Below, one piece after another: positions 1 through 7,936 of a DNA stretch of 44,682 bases. Position 1 is the first letter of the stretch. Every line of letters begins with the position of its first letter. Made by a program: the position numbers and the translations under genes. The notes under the pieces are model-generated. The model had not been told where the DNA came from. It did not search any database and saw only the letters and a list, made by a program, of their open reading frames with translations. The stretch covers positions 1 through 44,682 of IMG/VR virus record IMGVR_UViG_3300010316_000015. One strand, written 5' to 3'. The DNA comes from a virus.

Positions 1-361
1 TACCCATGGCCTGATCCGGGTCGTCAACCTTTTCAGCCTCGATCCGGGCATAAATCTTTTCCATGAGTGCATCCATCTGTACCTTCTCTTCGGCGAAATG
101 CACAACCGATCTGGCTTCTGCATCAGCGATTGCATCAGCCTCTGAGAGAAAGGTCCGGTCGGCTTGCATGTATACGGTATGACCATAACCATCATGGAAG
201 GCGTACACGCTGCCCTCGCTGAAGCTATCCAAAACCTTATCACCAGAGAAATTTGTGTGCAGTGCAACACTACCAGTTTCGGGTGTAGTGTCTTCCCAAT
301 AACGAATCGGGCTGAACCAGAGTGGAGTGCCGATTGGATGCTGTGTGACAGTGTTGGTCAT
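1..361 (-). CDS. hypothetical protein, 3' end outside window
   Basis: An open frame on the minus strand starts at the ATG at 359-361 and runs off the left edge (120 codons visible). The product begins MTNTVTQHPIGTPLWFSPIR and ends in this window in a charged helical stretch. I do not recognise the family. The start is supported by a GGGAG Shine-Dalgarno sequence 6-10 nt upstream and by a good promoter (385-413). The forward ORF at 164-391 is its shadow. Function unknown. Confidence 0.8.
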   Translation of the reverse strand, partial: MTNTVTQHPIGTPLWFSPIRYWEDTTPETGSVALHTNFSGDKVLDSFSEGSVYAFHDGYGHTVYMQADRTFLSEADAIADAEARSVVHFAEEKVQMDALMEKIYARIEAEKVDDPDQAMG

Positions 362-384
362 TGTGTTCTCCCGGTGTTCATAAT

Positions 385-413
385 GTTATAAACGGATAAA
401 CACTATATGTCAA
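385..413 (-). promoter_or_regulatory. sigma70-like early promoter
   Basis: On the minus strand TTGACA (408-413) is followed by a 17-nt spacer and TATAAC (385-390). It faces the gene starting at 361. The same architecture recurs before many genes in this window. Confidence 0.75.
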
Positions 414-426
414 CATCTATATTATA

Positions 427-624
427 TTAAAAAACCGGAAGTTGGGTAGCTTCACGTTTATCACTATAAAGTCTTTGCCACGACCAAGCAATTGCTTCAA
501 CTACATTACTATCAGTACGGAACTTATTATAAATGGAACGCAATTCACGGTTCGATACTGGTTCCGAAGAACGAGCAAGCGGTTGAACTGTTCCATCCTC
601 CAAAAGCAAACCGACGATAAGCAT
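427..624 (-). CDS. hypothetical small protein (65 aa)
   Basis: A 65-aa ORF starting MLIVGLLLEDGTVQPLARSS. A GGA-type ribosome binding site lies upstream of the ATG at 622-624. It sits between tRNA-Ala (upstream, same strand) and the next minus-strand gene, so it may be read with the tRNA transcript. I see no domain. The overlapping forward ORF (442-642) lacks a ribosome binding site and is treated as a shadow. Confidence 0.6.
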   Translation of the reverse strand: MLIVGLLLEDGTVQPLARSSEPVSNRELRSIYNKFRTDSNVVEAIAWSWQRLYSDKREATQLPVF

Positions 625-646
625 TTTTATATTCCATCATAAAGTT

Positions 647-722
647 TGGTGGAAGCGGACGGGATCGAACCGACGACCTCAACATTGCAAGTGTTGCGCT
701 CTCCCAACTGAGCTACGCCCCC
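647..722 (-). tRNA. tRNA-Ala(TGC)
   Basis: Complete cloverleaf on the minus strand: acceptor GGGGGCG/CGCTTCC, D-arm GCTC..GAGC, anticodon loop CTTGCAA (anticodon TGC), TTCGATC T-loop and encoded CCA. A promoter with -35 at 763-768 and -10 at 740-745 precedes it. Confidence 0.95.
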
Positions 723-739
723 AAATAAACTGTACACAT

Positions 740-799
740 TACTTACAGCAATAAATCATCCACGTCAACCGTTGACATGAATTTTAATTCAGCTATTAT
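740..799. promoter_or_regulatory. divergent early promoters with back-to-back -35 boxes
   Basis: Minus strand: TTGACG (763-768), 17 nt, TAAGTA (740-745), facing tRNA-Ala. Plus strand: TTGACA (772-777), 16 nt, TATTAT (794-799), facing the gene at 823. The two -35 boxes form the near-palindrome GTCAACCGTTGAC, so one bound region could serve both directions. Confidence 0.65.
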
Positions 800-822
800 A
801 TCCATACAAAACGGAGAACACT

Positions 823-1002
823 GTGGCTGATTCAACCAAACAACTATCCGGCATCATTTGGATATACGATGATGGAACCAATGAGTATGCACCCGTGAAA
901 CCTGTGCCTAAAACAGATTCGGTATTCTCGGTGCTAAAGGATACAATAAAATCTAACATTAGACTTCATAGAGCATTCTCGCCTATTCGAACGGGCGAAT
1001 AG
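823..1002 (+). CDS. hypothetical small protein (59 aa), GTG start
   Basis: A 59-aa frame with GTG start at 823, GGAG ribosome binding site 6 nt upstream and its own promoter (772-799). The product begins (M)ADSTKQLSGIIWIYDDGT. No recognised domain. Its last 20 bases overlap the convergent gene that ends at 983. Short but well supported by signals. Confidence 0.65.
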   Translation: MADSTKQLSGIIWIYDDGTNEYAPVKPVPKTDSVFSVLKDTIKSNIRLHRAFSPIRTGE

Positions 1003-1288
1003 TATTATCTAAAAAAGAATCAAGGGTAGCTTTAGTAGAACTACAGTTCCAATTTTCACCACGGAGAGTAATAATTTCAACTCTATTCCCTTCGGTGGTG
1101 TATGCATCTCTAATAATTATATTATAATCTTCGTCGTGTTCTATATCATTTACACTGGTGACCACCATAACAAGTGGTGTCGCGCTCGCAGAACAAATAT
1201 GAAGATAGCCTTCATCAGCACCGAAACTATTGGTTATAAGAGATGGTTGTATTAATAATGTAACAGATAATATAAATGAAGATAACAT
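983..1288 (-). CDS. putative secreted protein with signal peptide (101 aa)
   Basis: The product starts MLSSFILSVTLLIQPSLITN followed by SFGADEG, a typical Sec signal peptide with a likely cleavage near residue 24. The mature part is about 75 aa with two cysteines, enough for one disulfide. AGGAG lies 7 nt before the ATG. Periplasmic location is inferred; the role is unknown. Confidence 0.7.
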   Translation of the reverse strand: MLSSFILSVTLLIQPSLITNSFGADEGYLHICSASATPLVMVVTSVNDIEHDEDYNIIIRDAYTTEGNRVEIITLRGENWNCSSTKATLDSFLDNTIRPFE

Positions 1289-1315
1289 GATTTGCTCCTA
1301 ATACTATTTAGGACT

Positions 1316-1582
1316 TCATGCTCTCCATTCGTAGGTGGAACCGGAAAGAGTTTTGAACTTCACATACTCGTCTGTTTCTTCTAGAATTTCTGTTACCAGA
1401 CTTGTCTGCCACCAATCTTGTGCGGAGTATGAACGAGCCGATAGTGAACCGACTCTAATAGCACGACCGACAACAGGACGACCGGGTTCAATTTTCATTT
1501 TACCGTCTTCAACCCATACCTGATCTGAAGAAGCGCCAGAGTCACCAACGTGTGGACTGCCAACTTTCATTAAACTAGGCAT
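1316..1582 (-). CDS. hypothetical protein (88 aa)
   Basis: The product starts MPSLMKVGSPHVGDSGASSD and has a C-terminal half rich in beta-type residues ending in YEWRA. GGGAG lies upstream of the ATG. The gene follows the zinc-ribbon gene at 1585-1758 almost without a gap, so the two are probably co-transcribed. Function unknown. Confidence 0.65.
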   Translation of the reverse strand: MPSLMKVGSPHVGDSGASSDQVWVEDGKMKIEPGRPVVGRAIRVGSLSARSYSAQDWWQTSLVTEILEETDEYVKFKTLSGSTYEWRA

Positions 1583-1584
1583 TC

Positions 1585-1758
1585 TTAATCTCCCATCGGG
1601 GTTGGCTTGCCAGCTTTACCGCGTATCTTACCACCGTTCCTAATACCACAATGGTCACACTTAGAACCAGCAGATATTTTATCATGATCACAACACGAGC
1701 ACCAATATTTCTGGCCTCTAGGTTCTCGTGATTTTTCTCTATTGGTTGGTTTGAACAT
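1585..1758 (-). CDS. zinc-ribbon small protein (57 aa)
   Basis: A 57-aa frame with start at 1756-1758 that overlaps the upstream stop by one base (TGATG). The product contains CSCC, a 10-residue gap and CDHC, giving two CxxC knuckles expected to bind one zinc ion, with basic flanks on both sides. Size and layout fit a small nucleic-acid-binding zinc ribbon. The partner is unknown. Confidence 0.65.
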   Translation of the reverse strand: MFKPTNREKSREPRGQKYWCSCCDHDKISAGSKCDHCGIRNGGKIRGKAGKPTPMGD

Positions 1759-2054
1759 CAATCGACTTTATCATAATCATCATAATCATCTTCGACACCA
1801 TCATAGCGATGACGGTTATCATAATGACAAAATGAAATAGAGCCACCAAGAAAAGATATTCCAAAATCAACACCACGATGCATGGTTTTTCGACCAGTAA
1901 TACGTAATGATGCACCGGTAGATAAATTCCAACTGAAGCTATCTACTTGAATTTCAATTGAAGAATTTTTTGTAACCTTCCAGTCTTTAACGAAAAGAAT
2001 ATTATTCTTCATTTCAACAAACGGATTGGATACAAATAACGAAAAGCTTAACAT
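1758..2054 (-). CDS. hypothetical protein (98 aa)
   Basis: I start this gene at the internal ATG (2052-2054) with an AAGGAAAA ribosome binding site, because a longer frame would read through tRNA-Trp. The product begins MLSFSLFVSNPFVEMKNNIL, is beta-rich in the middle and ends in an acidic Asp-rich tail. It is translationally coupled to the zinc-ribbon gene by TGATG. Function unknown. Confidence 0.65.
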   Translation of the reverse strand: MLSFSLFVSNPFVEMKNNILFVKDWKVTKNSSIEIQVDSFSWNLSTGASLRITGRKTMHRGVDFGISFLGGSISFCHYDNRHRYDGVEDDYDDYDKVD

Positions 2055-2074
2055 AATGTTTTCCTTGAAGGAAT

Positions 2075-2152
2075 TGGCATGGGTGGAGGGATTCGAACCC
2101 CCGACACTCGGGTTTGGAGGCCGATGCTCTAGCCAGACTGAGCTACACCCAT
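2075..2152 (-). tRNA. tRNA-Trp(CCA)
   Basis: Minus strand: acceptor ATGGGTG/CACCCAT, anticodon loop CTCCAAA (CCA), T-loop TTCGAAT, discriminator G, encoded CCA. D-stem position 24 is G, so it lacks the Hirsh-type change that lets tRNA-Trp read UGA. This matters for the release-factor gene at 10581. Confidence 0.95.
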
Positions 2153-2163
2153 GCAGTGATTTA

Positions 2164-2192
2164 CTTATACCTATCACTGATAGTCTTGTCAA
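2164..2192 (-). promoter_or_regulatory. early promoter for tRNA-Trp
   Basis: Minus strand TTGACA (2187-2192), 17-nt spacer, TATAAG (2164-2169), 12 nt before the tRNA. The -35 box overlaps the 3' end of the upstream gene. Confidence 0.7.
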
Positions 2193-2614
2193 CCATCTTG
2201 ATTTAATAGTGTGGATATTTTTTCGCGAACCGTGGCAGCATCAGCCTTGCCCTGAGATTCCTTCATTACCTGTCCAACAAACCAGTTAGCCAATTTGGGT
2301 TTTTGTTTGGCGGCATTCCACTGGTCAATGTTATTCTCGATAAGAGAAGCAATCATATCATCCATTTCATCACCACTTGATGCGGACATCTCTTCACGAC
2401 ATACCGTGGTGACTGATTCCCAAAATGCCATTTCGAATGATGGAGTAGGACTATGGAAATTCCCATCTTCTATTAATTGAATTTCTTCGGCTTGTATTAA
2501 AGCTGCCCAACGTTCATTAAAATTTTCAAGAAGATCAAACTCTATTTTACGATGAAGTGATCTATCAATGATACCTGCATCAATTCGTTCATACAACGTG
2601 ACCAACGACTCCAT
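2189..2614 (-). CDS. GatB/YqeY C-terminal-domain protein (141 aa)
   Basis: The C-terminal 30 residues (WFVGQVMKESQGKADAATV and following) match the signature of the GatB/YqeY C-terminal domain, in which the 'FLVGQVMKxxxGKAxP' helix belongs to the tRNA-amidotransferase GatB tail and to YqeY proteins. The N-terminal 100 residues are helical and not recognised. A second protein with the same domain is at 26651. No strong ribosome binding site precedes the ATG, and the 5' end overlaps the upstream gene by 73 bases, so coupling is likely. A role near tRNA or translation is inference. Confidence 0.65.
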   Translation of the reverse strand: MESLVTLYERIDAGIIDRSLHRKIEFDLLENFNERWAALIQAEEIQLIEDGNFHSPTPSFEMAFWESVTTVCREEMSASSGDEMDDMIASLIENNIDQWNAAKQKPKLANWFVGQVMKESQGKADAATVREKISTLLNQDG

Positions 2615-2868
2615 GTGTAAGACACGAGAATAAGGTCTTTCTCTTTAAGAGCCACAGCAAGCGGTCCTAATGAGAAATTAACATATTCATCCGCCCATTG
2701 TGGAAGACACATGATAAAACTCAAATGATCCCATGCATCAAACCCATTAAAGTTTGATCCCATGCTGAACAAATTACTGAATTTATCTTGTGAAACGGGA
2801 AGACACATCTTGTCTGTAACGTATTCGTAAGGGTTTCGAACCCAGTAAAAATAATCTTTATCACTCAT
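2542..2868 (-). CDS. hypothetical protein (108 aa)
   Basis: I prefer the ATG at 2866-2868 (MSDKDYFYWVRNPYEYVTDK) because GGGA lies 6 nt upstream; a GTG four codons earlier is possible. It is aromatic-rich with no recognised domain. Its last 73 bases overlap the next gene in another frame, long for this compact genome, so a frameshift fusion of the two cannot be excluded. Promoter at 2890-2918. Confidence 0.6.
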   Translation of the reverse strand: MSDKDYFYWVRNPYEYVTDKMCLPVSQDKFSNLFSMGSNFNGFDAWDHLSFIMCLPQWADEYVNFSLGPLAVALKEKDLILVSYTWSRWSRCMNELMQVSLIDHFIVK

Positions 2869-2889
2869 GATATATCCCACTTCCTAATA

Positions 2890-2918
2890 ATTGTACCAGT
2901 ATGGATAAACCGGGTCAA
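2890..2918 (-). promoter_or_regulatory. sigma70-like early promoter
   Basis: Minus strand TTGACC (2913-2918), 17 nt, TACAAT (2890-2895), facing the gene starting at 2868. Confidence 0.7.
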
Positions 2919-3042
2919 CCCATTAAGAGGGGATTATCACATGAAGGTTCCCGCATAAACGCATAGGGGAATTGCGGATTTGCTTATTGATTATCGATAA
3001 AGATAGACTAAGTAAGTATGTATGGAAAACGGAGAAAAGAAA

Positions 3043-3147
3043 ATGAGTTTCTTAAAACAGAATATCAACGGACTGATTATGGTTCTATTATACGGCTCAA
3101 TGGTAGCTGGCACAGTGTTTGCAGTTGGTCAGGCTTTAATCGCCTGA
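3043..3147 (+). CDS. single-pass small membrane protein (34 aa)
   Basis: ATG with GGAG 9 nt upstream. The product starts MSFLKQNINGLIMVLLYGSM and continues hydrophobic to the end, so it is essentially one transmembrane helix. It is a lone plus-strand gene between minus-strand genes. The 3' end forms half of the hairpin at 3124-3152. Confidence 0.55.
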   Translation: MSFLKQNINGLIMVLLYGSMVAGTVFAVGQALIA

Positions 3148-3152
3148 CCAAC
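3124..3152 (+). terminator. perfect hairpin at end of small membrane gene
   Basis: An 11-bp perfect stem (GTTGGTCAGGC / GCCTGACCAAC) with a 7-nt loop spans the stop codon at 3145-3147. No T-run follows, so it may be a bidirectional, Rho-assisted or protective hairpin between convergent genes. Confidence 0.45.
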
Positions 3153-3164
3153 CGGCATTCCCTA

Positions 3165-3572
3165 TTAAGCGGATTCTGAATTCATGAACCGGCGTGACGT
3201 TACAACCGGATAATCAAAAACCAACGTTTCCGCTTCCGAGATGAAGGCATTGCGACTTCCACTTGCATCAATGACCGTATTGTTCATCCATGATGTACAG
3301 AACACAGGGTTCTTGTAATACTTGGCAATCTTATAATCTGGCGAAAGATTGCAATCACGGATCATCATGATAGCGGAACACATCAAAACGGCTCGACCAT
3401 CCGGCCATGCAACGACAATCGCTTCCCGGTATGGTCGTTCGGAAATAACCCGGACATCACATACCGCTTCGCCAGAATCACGGGCACGAGTAATCATATC
3501 CTTGACGATACCTTGGGCGGTAACCCAAAGACCATTAGGCACATCGATATAAGTTTCACAGGTTTGGTTCAT
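3165..3572 (-). CDS. hypothetical protein (135 aa)
   Basis: The start at 3570-3572 has GAGGGAG upstream and an exact promoter (3594-3622). The longer frame reading into the promoter is rejected. The product begins MNQTCETYIDVPNGLWVTAQ and contains 'VVAWPDGRAVLMCSAIMMIR'. No recognised family. Confidence 0.7.
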   Translation of the reverse strand: MNQTCETYIDVPNGLWVTAQGIVKDMITRARDSGEAVCDVRVISERPYREAIVVAWPDGRAVLMCSAIMMIRDCNLSPDYKIAKYYKNPVFCTSWMNNTVIDASGSRNAFISEAETLVFDYPVVTSRRFMNSESA

Positions 3573-3593
3573 AGCAATCTCCCTCGGATATAC

Positions 3594-3622
3594 ACTGTAC
3601 ATGATTTGTACACTATTGTCAA
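3594..3622 (-). promoter_or_regulatory. early promoter
   Basis: Minus strand TTGACA (3617-3622), 17 nt, TACAGT (3594-3599). The -35 overlaps the stop codon region of the endonuclease gene upstream. Confidence 0.7.
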
Positions 3623-5361
3623 GCATTATTCCATGAATAGAAAATCTGTCCAGAATCATATACTTGTAACCATTTGTTATCTAGCATATTCTGTTTCTCG
3701 CTTTTCATACTATCAAACATATCACCCAACAATTCAGGCAACTTATGTTTCATGGCTTGGTATCTAGATTTAACATATTTTCCATAGATATAGACATAAT
3801 TAGGCGCAGTAGTTCTTGTTTCTACAAACCCGGACTTTAAGTATATATTATTATTTCTATTTGTTCTAGATCGATTAGCAAATGATACTACACTAGTATA
3901 ACCAGTTCTTTTTAATATTTTGGACAATCCACCAACCACTCTTATACTAGATGCTAATCTAATAAGTTCCATTCCTTGTTTATGTTTTGTAAACGATGCA
4001 CACATAACCAACTCATCGTTATGAAATAACCCATAACATTCCGATGCGCCACGCTTCCCGTCGAAATGATAGGTATCAAAGAAGGTTGCAGCCATTGAGT
4101 TATCAATTCGCATAAAAGTTGTTTGTCTGGCACCTATAGTTTTTCTATCATTAACCAAACCAGTTATTAATTGAATCACCTTTGATGATTTATTATTAAT
4201 TTCATGTTCATATATCTGTATAAGTTGAATACCAATGCTCTCGCAATATTCCGTTTTATCTAAATGTTGTGACTTAGGAGCGAATAAATGGGAATGCCAA
4301 TAGGAACCATTTATTTCAATACCTATTTGTAACGCGGGAAGAAATATATCTATCTCTTTGTTATTAGGTAATTTATATGATTGAATAATTTCACCATCAT
4401 ACATTTCGGAAATCATGGTAGTTATTTTGTCTTCCAGAACAGATCGACCTGTTGTGTTTCGGTTTAGCATTTCTGGACTTATGTTGAATTCCTTCAGAAC
4501 AGTATTGTATAAATTACTGGTATTAGCGAAACCCAAGTATGCACTAAGCTGTTCACCAGTAATACCTTCATCTATCAGTTGTCTAATCTCGTCCTCTTTA
4601 TCATGCCATCCTAGATAGGTTCCGGGTTTTATATTACGTTTTTTGTAATCATCCGATTGTGAATAATATGGGACACTGTACCGGGACAACATGGTTTCTT
4701 GGCGTTTTGCTTTAACACCTTCATCGGAGGACGGATTCGGTATTCCGTAATTACCAATAGATGTTTGTATTTTTAATGCCTTTACCGCTTCTGACTGTGA
4801 TGGATTATCCACACCATAGCTTTGTCTAACAGTTACCTTTATTTTATCTTTGATTTGTTCGGCCTGTGTATGAAAATCCACCCCGTAGACGTGTTGATAA
4901 TGGGCTTTTATATGTTTCTTATACTCGTCCGTTTGAAACAAATGCACCCCACCGTTGTTGGCTTTATTCGTTTCCATGATTTTTTCCCTAACACCGGGAA
5001 TATATATTGGATTATCAACCCCATATTTAGTTTTAAGGGCAAGACGAGCAGCTTCAGAAGCACTCTTCATAGAACATTCTTTACTACAATATGTTTGAAA
5101 TAGATTGTTACCCGCTTCTGCTATAGGAACACAGTTGTCACAACCCGATAACTTGCAGGCGGGAATTTGTTTGATATCATTAAGTATAATATTGACACGT
5201 GTGCCTAATGTACATTCACTTACAAATGAAGTTGTCGAGTGTATTGTATTAACCAAATCTTCAAGATTATTGGTCTGTATATATGTATCATTCAGGCGTC
5301 GAGAAACGATACGACCATTGACCTTAAAGGTTTTTTCGATTTTTTCTTTAAGTTCGTTCAT
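3619..5361 (-). CDS. VSR-like homing endonuclease (580 aa)
   Basis: The N-terminal part has a cysteine cluster (CKLSGCDNC ... YCSKEC). Residues about 110-240 carry at least four 'YGVDNP / YGIPNP' repeats separated by Lys-rich segments. A helix-turn-helix-like stretch (ITGEQLSAYLGFANTSN) follows. A nuclease core with 'EIDIFLPALQIGIEINGSYW' then HSH lies near residues 335-360. The YGVxNP array plus a VSR/EDxHD-type core is the layout of large homing endonucleases found in T4-like phages. It sits between the sheath gene and an early gene, as a free-standing invader would. GGTGGG precedes the ATG. It probably cleaves an unmodified related genome at or near this locus. Confidence 0.75.
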   Translation of the reverse strand: MNELKEKIEKTFKVNGRIVSRRLNDTYIQTNNLEDLVNTIHSTTSFVSECTLGTRVNIILNDIKQIPACKLSGCDNCVPIAEAGNNLFQTYCSKECSMKSASEAARLALKTKYGVDNPIYIPGVREKIMETNKANNGGVHLFQTDEYKKHIKAHYQHVYGVDFHTQAEQIKDKIKVTVRQSYGVDNPSQSEAVKALKIQTSIGNYGIPNPSSDEGVKAKRQETMLSRYSVPYYSQSDDYKKRNIKPGTYLGWHDKEDEIRQLIDEGITGEQLSAYLGFANTSNLYNTVLKEFNISPEMLNRNTTGRSVLEDKITTMISEMYDGEIIQSYKLPNNKEIDIFLPALQIGIEINGSYWHSHLFAPKSQHLDKTEYCESIGIQLIQIYEHEINNKSSKVIQLITGLVNDRKTIGARQTTFMRIDNSMAATFFDTYHFDGKRGASECYGLFHNDELVMCASFTKHKQGMELIRLASSIRVVGGLSKILKRTGYTSVVSFANRSRTNRNNNIYLKSGFVETRTTAPNYVYIYGKYVKSRYQAMKHKLPELLGDMFDSMKSEKQNMLDNKWLQVYDSGQIFYSWNNA

Positions 5362-5398
5362 GACCCACCTTTGACATAAAAAAGAAAGGCAGTCAATG

Positions 5399-5429
5399 AT
5401 CGGGTGCTAGATTTAATCTAGCACCCGAT
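5399..5429 (-). terminator. terminator hairpin after tail sheath gene
   Basis: A 14-bp perfect stem (ATCGGGTGCTAGAT / ATCTAGCACCCGAT) with a 3-nt loop lies 11 nt beyond the sheath stop codon. A T-rich stretch follows about 20 nt later on the minus strand. Confidence 0.7.
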
Positions 5430-5439
5430 ATGAGTACAG

Positions 5440-7797
5440 TTAAATAGTTGTACCCGGTTCATCAATACGAAGTTCAACATAAACGAATTCAGTTGCTGTT
5501 ACCGGAATAATAGCGACCTCAACCCATAGTTCATTTCTTGCTCTTCTTTCTGCGGTATTTATCTCTTCATCACAGCGAACACCATAATCTTCTAAGGCAT
5601 TTGCAGCAGAAAGACCCGCTAGGTAACGATTGGCCGTATTACGAACAGATGACCATGTACCGGACAGATTGGGTTGACCGAGATAAGGCATCAGTAGTTG
5701 ACGGATTTCGTAACGGATTTTCGAAACAAGGCGAGAAACGTTAACACGATTGGTCAATTCAGAACCACCGTAAACTGTTTTGTTACCCATATTACGAAGA
5801 CCAACACGATAGATATTCTTAACCATATTGACTTGGTTATTATATAGAATATCAGCATGACCATCAGTGATGTTCAATAATTTGTAAGCACCGGCATCAG
5901 TCAAGTATCCAACAGATGAAACCTTATTGATAACACCGTTTGAATAACCGATAGCCGCTTGCCATGGACCAGAATTATTATCTGTTCTAACAAGCATCGG
6001 AATGACATATGCAGAAGCAGGTGCAAGGATATCGACCCCATCGACATTTGACATCAAGGCATGTGGATAATACATCGAAGCGATTGCATTAGACGAGGAA
6101 GCAAAACCTTCTTCACCAGTTGCAGAAGCACCAACAGTATTTGATTTCCAATCTGCTACAGTAACTTCTTTGCCAGCAGCGACACCAGACGGGATCATAT
6201 TGAATGGAACATCAGCAATAACATGAGCACGCTCATTGATCGCAGTTGAAACATTCACCATCTCGTCATATAGTTCAGGATATCCCGGTGCAGCCATAAG
6301 CTGATACAAGATAGCTTCTGATTTCAGTTCATCAACATTAGCTAATGCAGCCTGAAGCTTCGAAGAAACCATATAACGTTGAGCCTTACGCAAGAAGCGT
6401 GAACCTGCAATTGGTTTCCAGTGACCATCAGCCGAAACCCATGTATCTTTAACACCGGAAGCAATAGTTACCGGAAGATAGGTTGAGTCATAGACTTTGA
6501 CCGTACACTTGGTGCTTACATCATCAAGGTTTAACCACAACGATCCATTAGCAACCAATGTTGGTGCTGTATAAGAACCCGACATATCAACCGAAGACGT
6601 GATGTCTTCCCATACAGCGCCAGAATAACGCTTGATTACTGGGAAATTATCAAGATTATCACCAGAAACATCAACCCAGAATGCACCAGTTGATGGAGTT
6701 GTCGGTGCAGAAGCACTAATAACCTTTTGAACTGCTGTTGGGGTTTCTGTTCCTACAGTAGTGATAGGAATCCACTCATCAGATACTTCTTTGTACAATC
6801 CGAAATCCGTGATGTCATCAGAGTACCAATAATCACCATCAGTCGCCGCAGTTGTTGGTGCAGCTGCTTGGATAACAGTTGTTAGTGCAACAAAGGCACT
6901 ACCGTTACCAACCTTCAACGGATGATAACCATCATCAGTTAGAGAAGACAGGTCTTCCCAAATTGAAGTTGTGCTTTTATCGGTTGGTTCAATTGTTGAA
7001 CGAGTAGGAATAACTTCAACCCATGTAGCATCGCTTGCACGATATTTCGAAAGCTTCAGGTTATAACCACCAGATGCAGCATTTGTTTTCCACCAGTAAT
7101 CATTCGCACCAGCACCTAATGGAGCTGTTTCGGACAACCAAATATCAGCAGTCGTACCAGTACGAGAGTCGATTGCAGTTGAAGATAGATCAGTTGCACC
7201 GATATCAGCCCAAACTGTTGCAGTTGTTTTAACTTTGACGGTTCCGTTAGCAGTCGAATAATCGAGAGCAATATTACCTTCAACTCCGTCACCAGAACCC
7301 GGTGTGGTTGTGTATACTGCTGACGTAAGAGCTTCCCACGCAGAGTTAGCAGCATTTCGACGATAGAAACCACCGACTACTGCATCACTATCAATCCAAT
7401 AAGTTCCATCCACGGGTGGATTTACTGGTTCCGTAGTTGATGGGAGCAGTTGATCTAGATCGATATCCGCACGAACATAATAAGCCAACGATGAGGTTGC
7501 CATCAAATTCCAGAGGGCAAAGACACCATACTCATTACATTCATGTCCATGAACGGGATTTCCACCCGATGTGACAAACGTGGGATTTCCAAGAAGCTGT
7601 AACACTTCTCTTTGCGATGTGACCGAACGGACCACATTACTTTCAGTCGTTCCAGCCGCAATACCTGTTCCAGAAGGGTTGGTTTTACCAGCCCGTGATG
7701 CTAAAACAATGAGCGGAACCGTAGTTGGATACGTTTCCGAATATTGCGATTGGTTATTGATGCTAACTTGAACGTTAGGCGAACTTAGTGTAGCCAT
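5440..7797 (-). CDS. tail sheath protein (gp18-like, 785 aa)
   Basis: The N-terminus 'VPLIVLASRAGKTNPSGT' and the C-terminal 'EDYGVRCDEEINTAERRARN' region match contractile tail sheath proteins; the C-terminal domain drives sheath polymerisation around the tail tube. T4 gp18 is 659 aa. The extra length lies at residues about 120-480, where five or more short modules of the type 'W-x-S/D ... G-x-Y-R ... W-x-x-I/L-T' repeat, probably surface domains. AGGAG precedes the ATG, and a late promoter (7825-7832) and terminator (5399-5429) bracket the gene, fitting high late expression. Confidence 0.93.
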   Translation of the reverse strand: MATLSSPNVQVSINNQSQYSETYPTTVPLIVLASRAGKTNPSGTGIAAGTTESNVVRSVTSQREVLQLLGNPTFVTSGGNPVHGHECNEYGVFALWNLMATSSLAYYVRADIDLDQLLPSTTEPVNPPVDGTYWIDSDAVVGGFYRRNAANSAWEALTSAVYTTTPGSGDGVEGNIALDYSTANGTVKVKTTATVWADIGATDLSSTAIDSRTGTTADIWLSETAPLGAGANDYWWKTNAASGGYNLKLSKYRASDATWVEVIPTRSTIEPTDKSTTSIWEDLSSLTDDGYHPLKVGNGSAFVALTTVIQAAAPTTAATDGDYWYSDDITDFGLYKEVSDEWIPITTVGTETPTAVQKVISASAPTTPSTGAFWVDVSGDNLDNFPVIKRYSGAVWEDITSSVDMSGSYTAPTLVANGSLWLNLDDVSTKCTVKVYDSTYLPVTIASGVKDTWVSADGHWKPIAGSRFLRKAQRYMVSSKLQAALANVDELKSEAILYQLMAAPGYPELYDEMVNVSTAINERAHVIADVPFNMIPSGVAAGKEVTVADWKSNTVGASATGEEGFASSSNAIASMYYPHALMSNVDGVDILAPASAYVIPMLVRTDNNSGPWQAAIGYSNGVINKVSSVGYLTDAGAYKLLNITDGHADILYNNQVNMVKNIYRVGLRNMGNKTVYGGSELTNRVNVSRLVSKIRYEIRQLLMPYLGQPNLSGTWSSVRNTANRYLAGLSAANALEDYGVRCDEEINTAERRARNELWVEVAIIPVTATEFVYVELRIDEPGTTI

Positions 7798-7824
7798 TAT
7801 ATATTGCTCCTAAAACCTTCGATA

Positions 7825-7832
7825 TATTTATG
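7825..7832 (-). promoter_or_regulatory. T4-type late promoter (CATAAATA)
   Basis: Minus-strand CATAAATA, one base from the T4 late consensus TATAAATA, lies 28 nt upstream of the sheath ATG. No -35 box is visible, as expected for this class. Confidence 0.6.
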
Positions 7833-7936
7833 GCCATCCCTCGTTTCCGTGTGAATTACATAATGTATCTGTTATGCATGTATTTATTAAATATACTCAG
7901 GAACGGGTTACTTGGCCCGAACAGAAGGATTATCCG

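Noticed and set aside
164-391. 75-aa plus-strand ORF
   Set aside because: Antisense of the minus-strand gene ending at 361 that has promoter and RBS.
2542-2614. Programmed frameshift joining the 2542 and 2189 genes
   Set aside because: No slippery site and no clear family continuity; treated as a long overlap.
3001-3042. Extra upstream small ORF (MKVPA) before the 34-aa membrane gene
   Set aside because: Five codons only; could be chance despite GGGG upstream.
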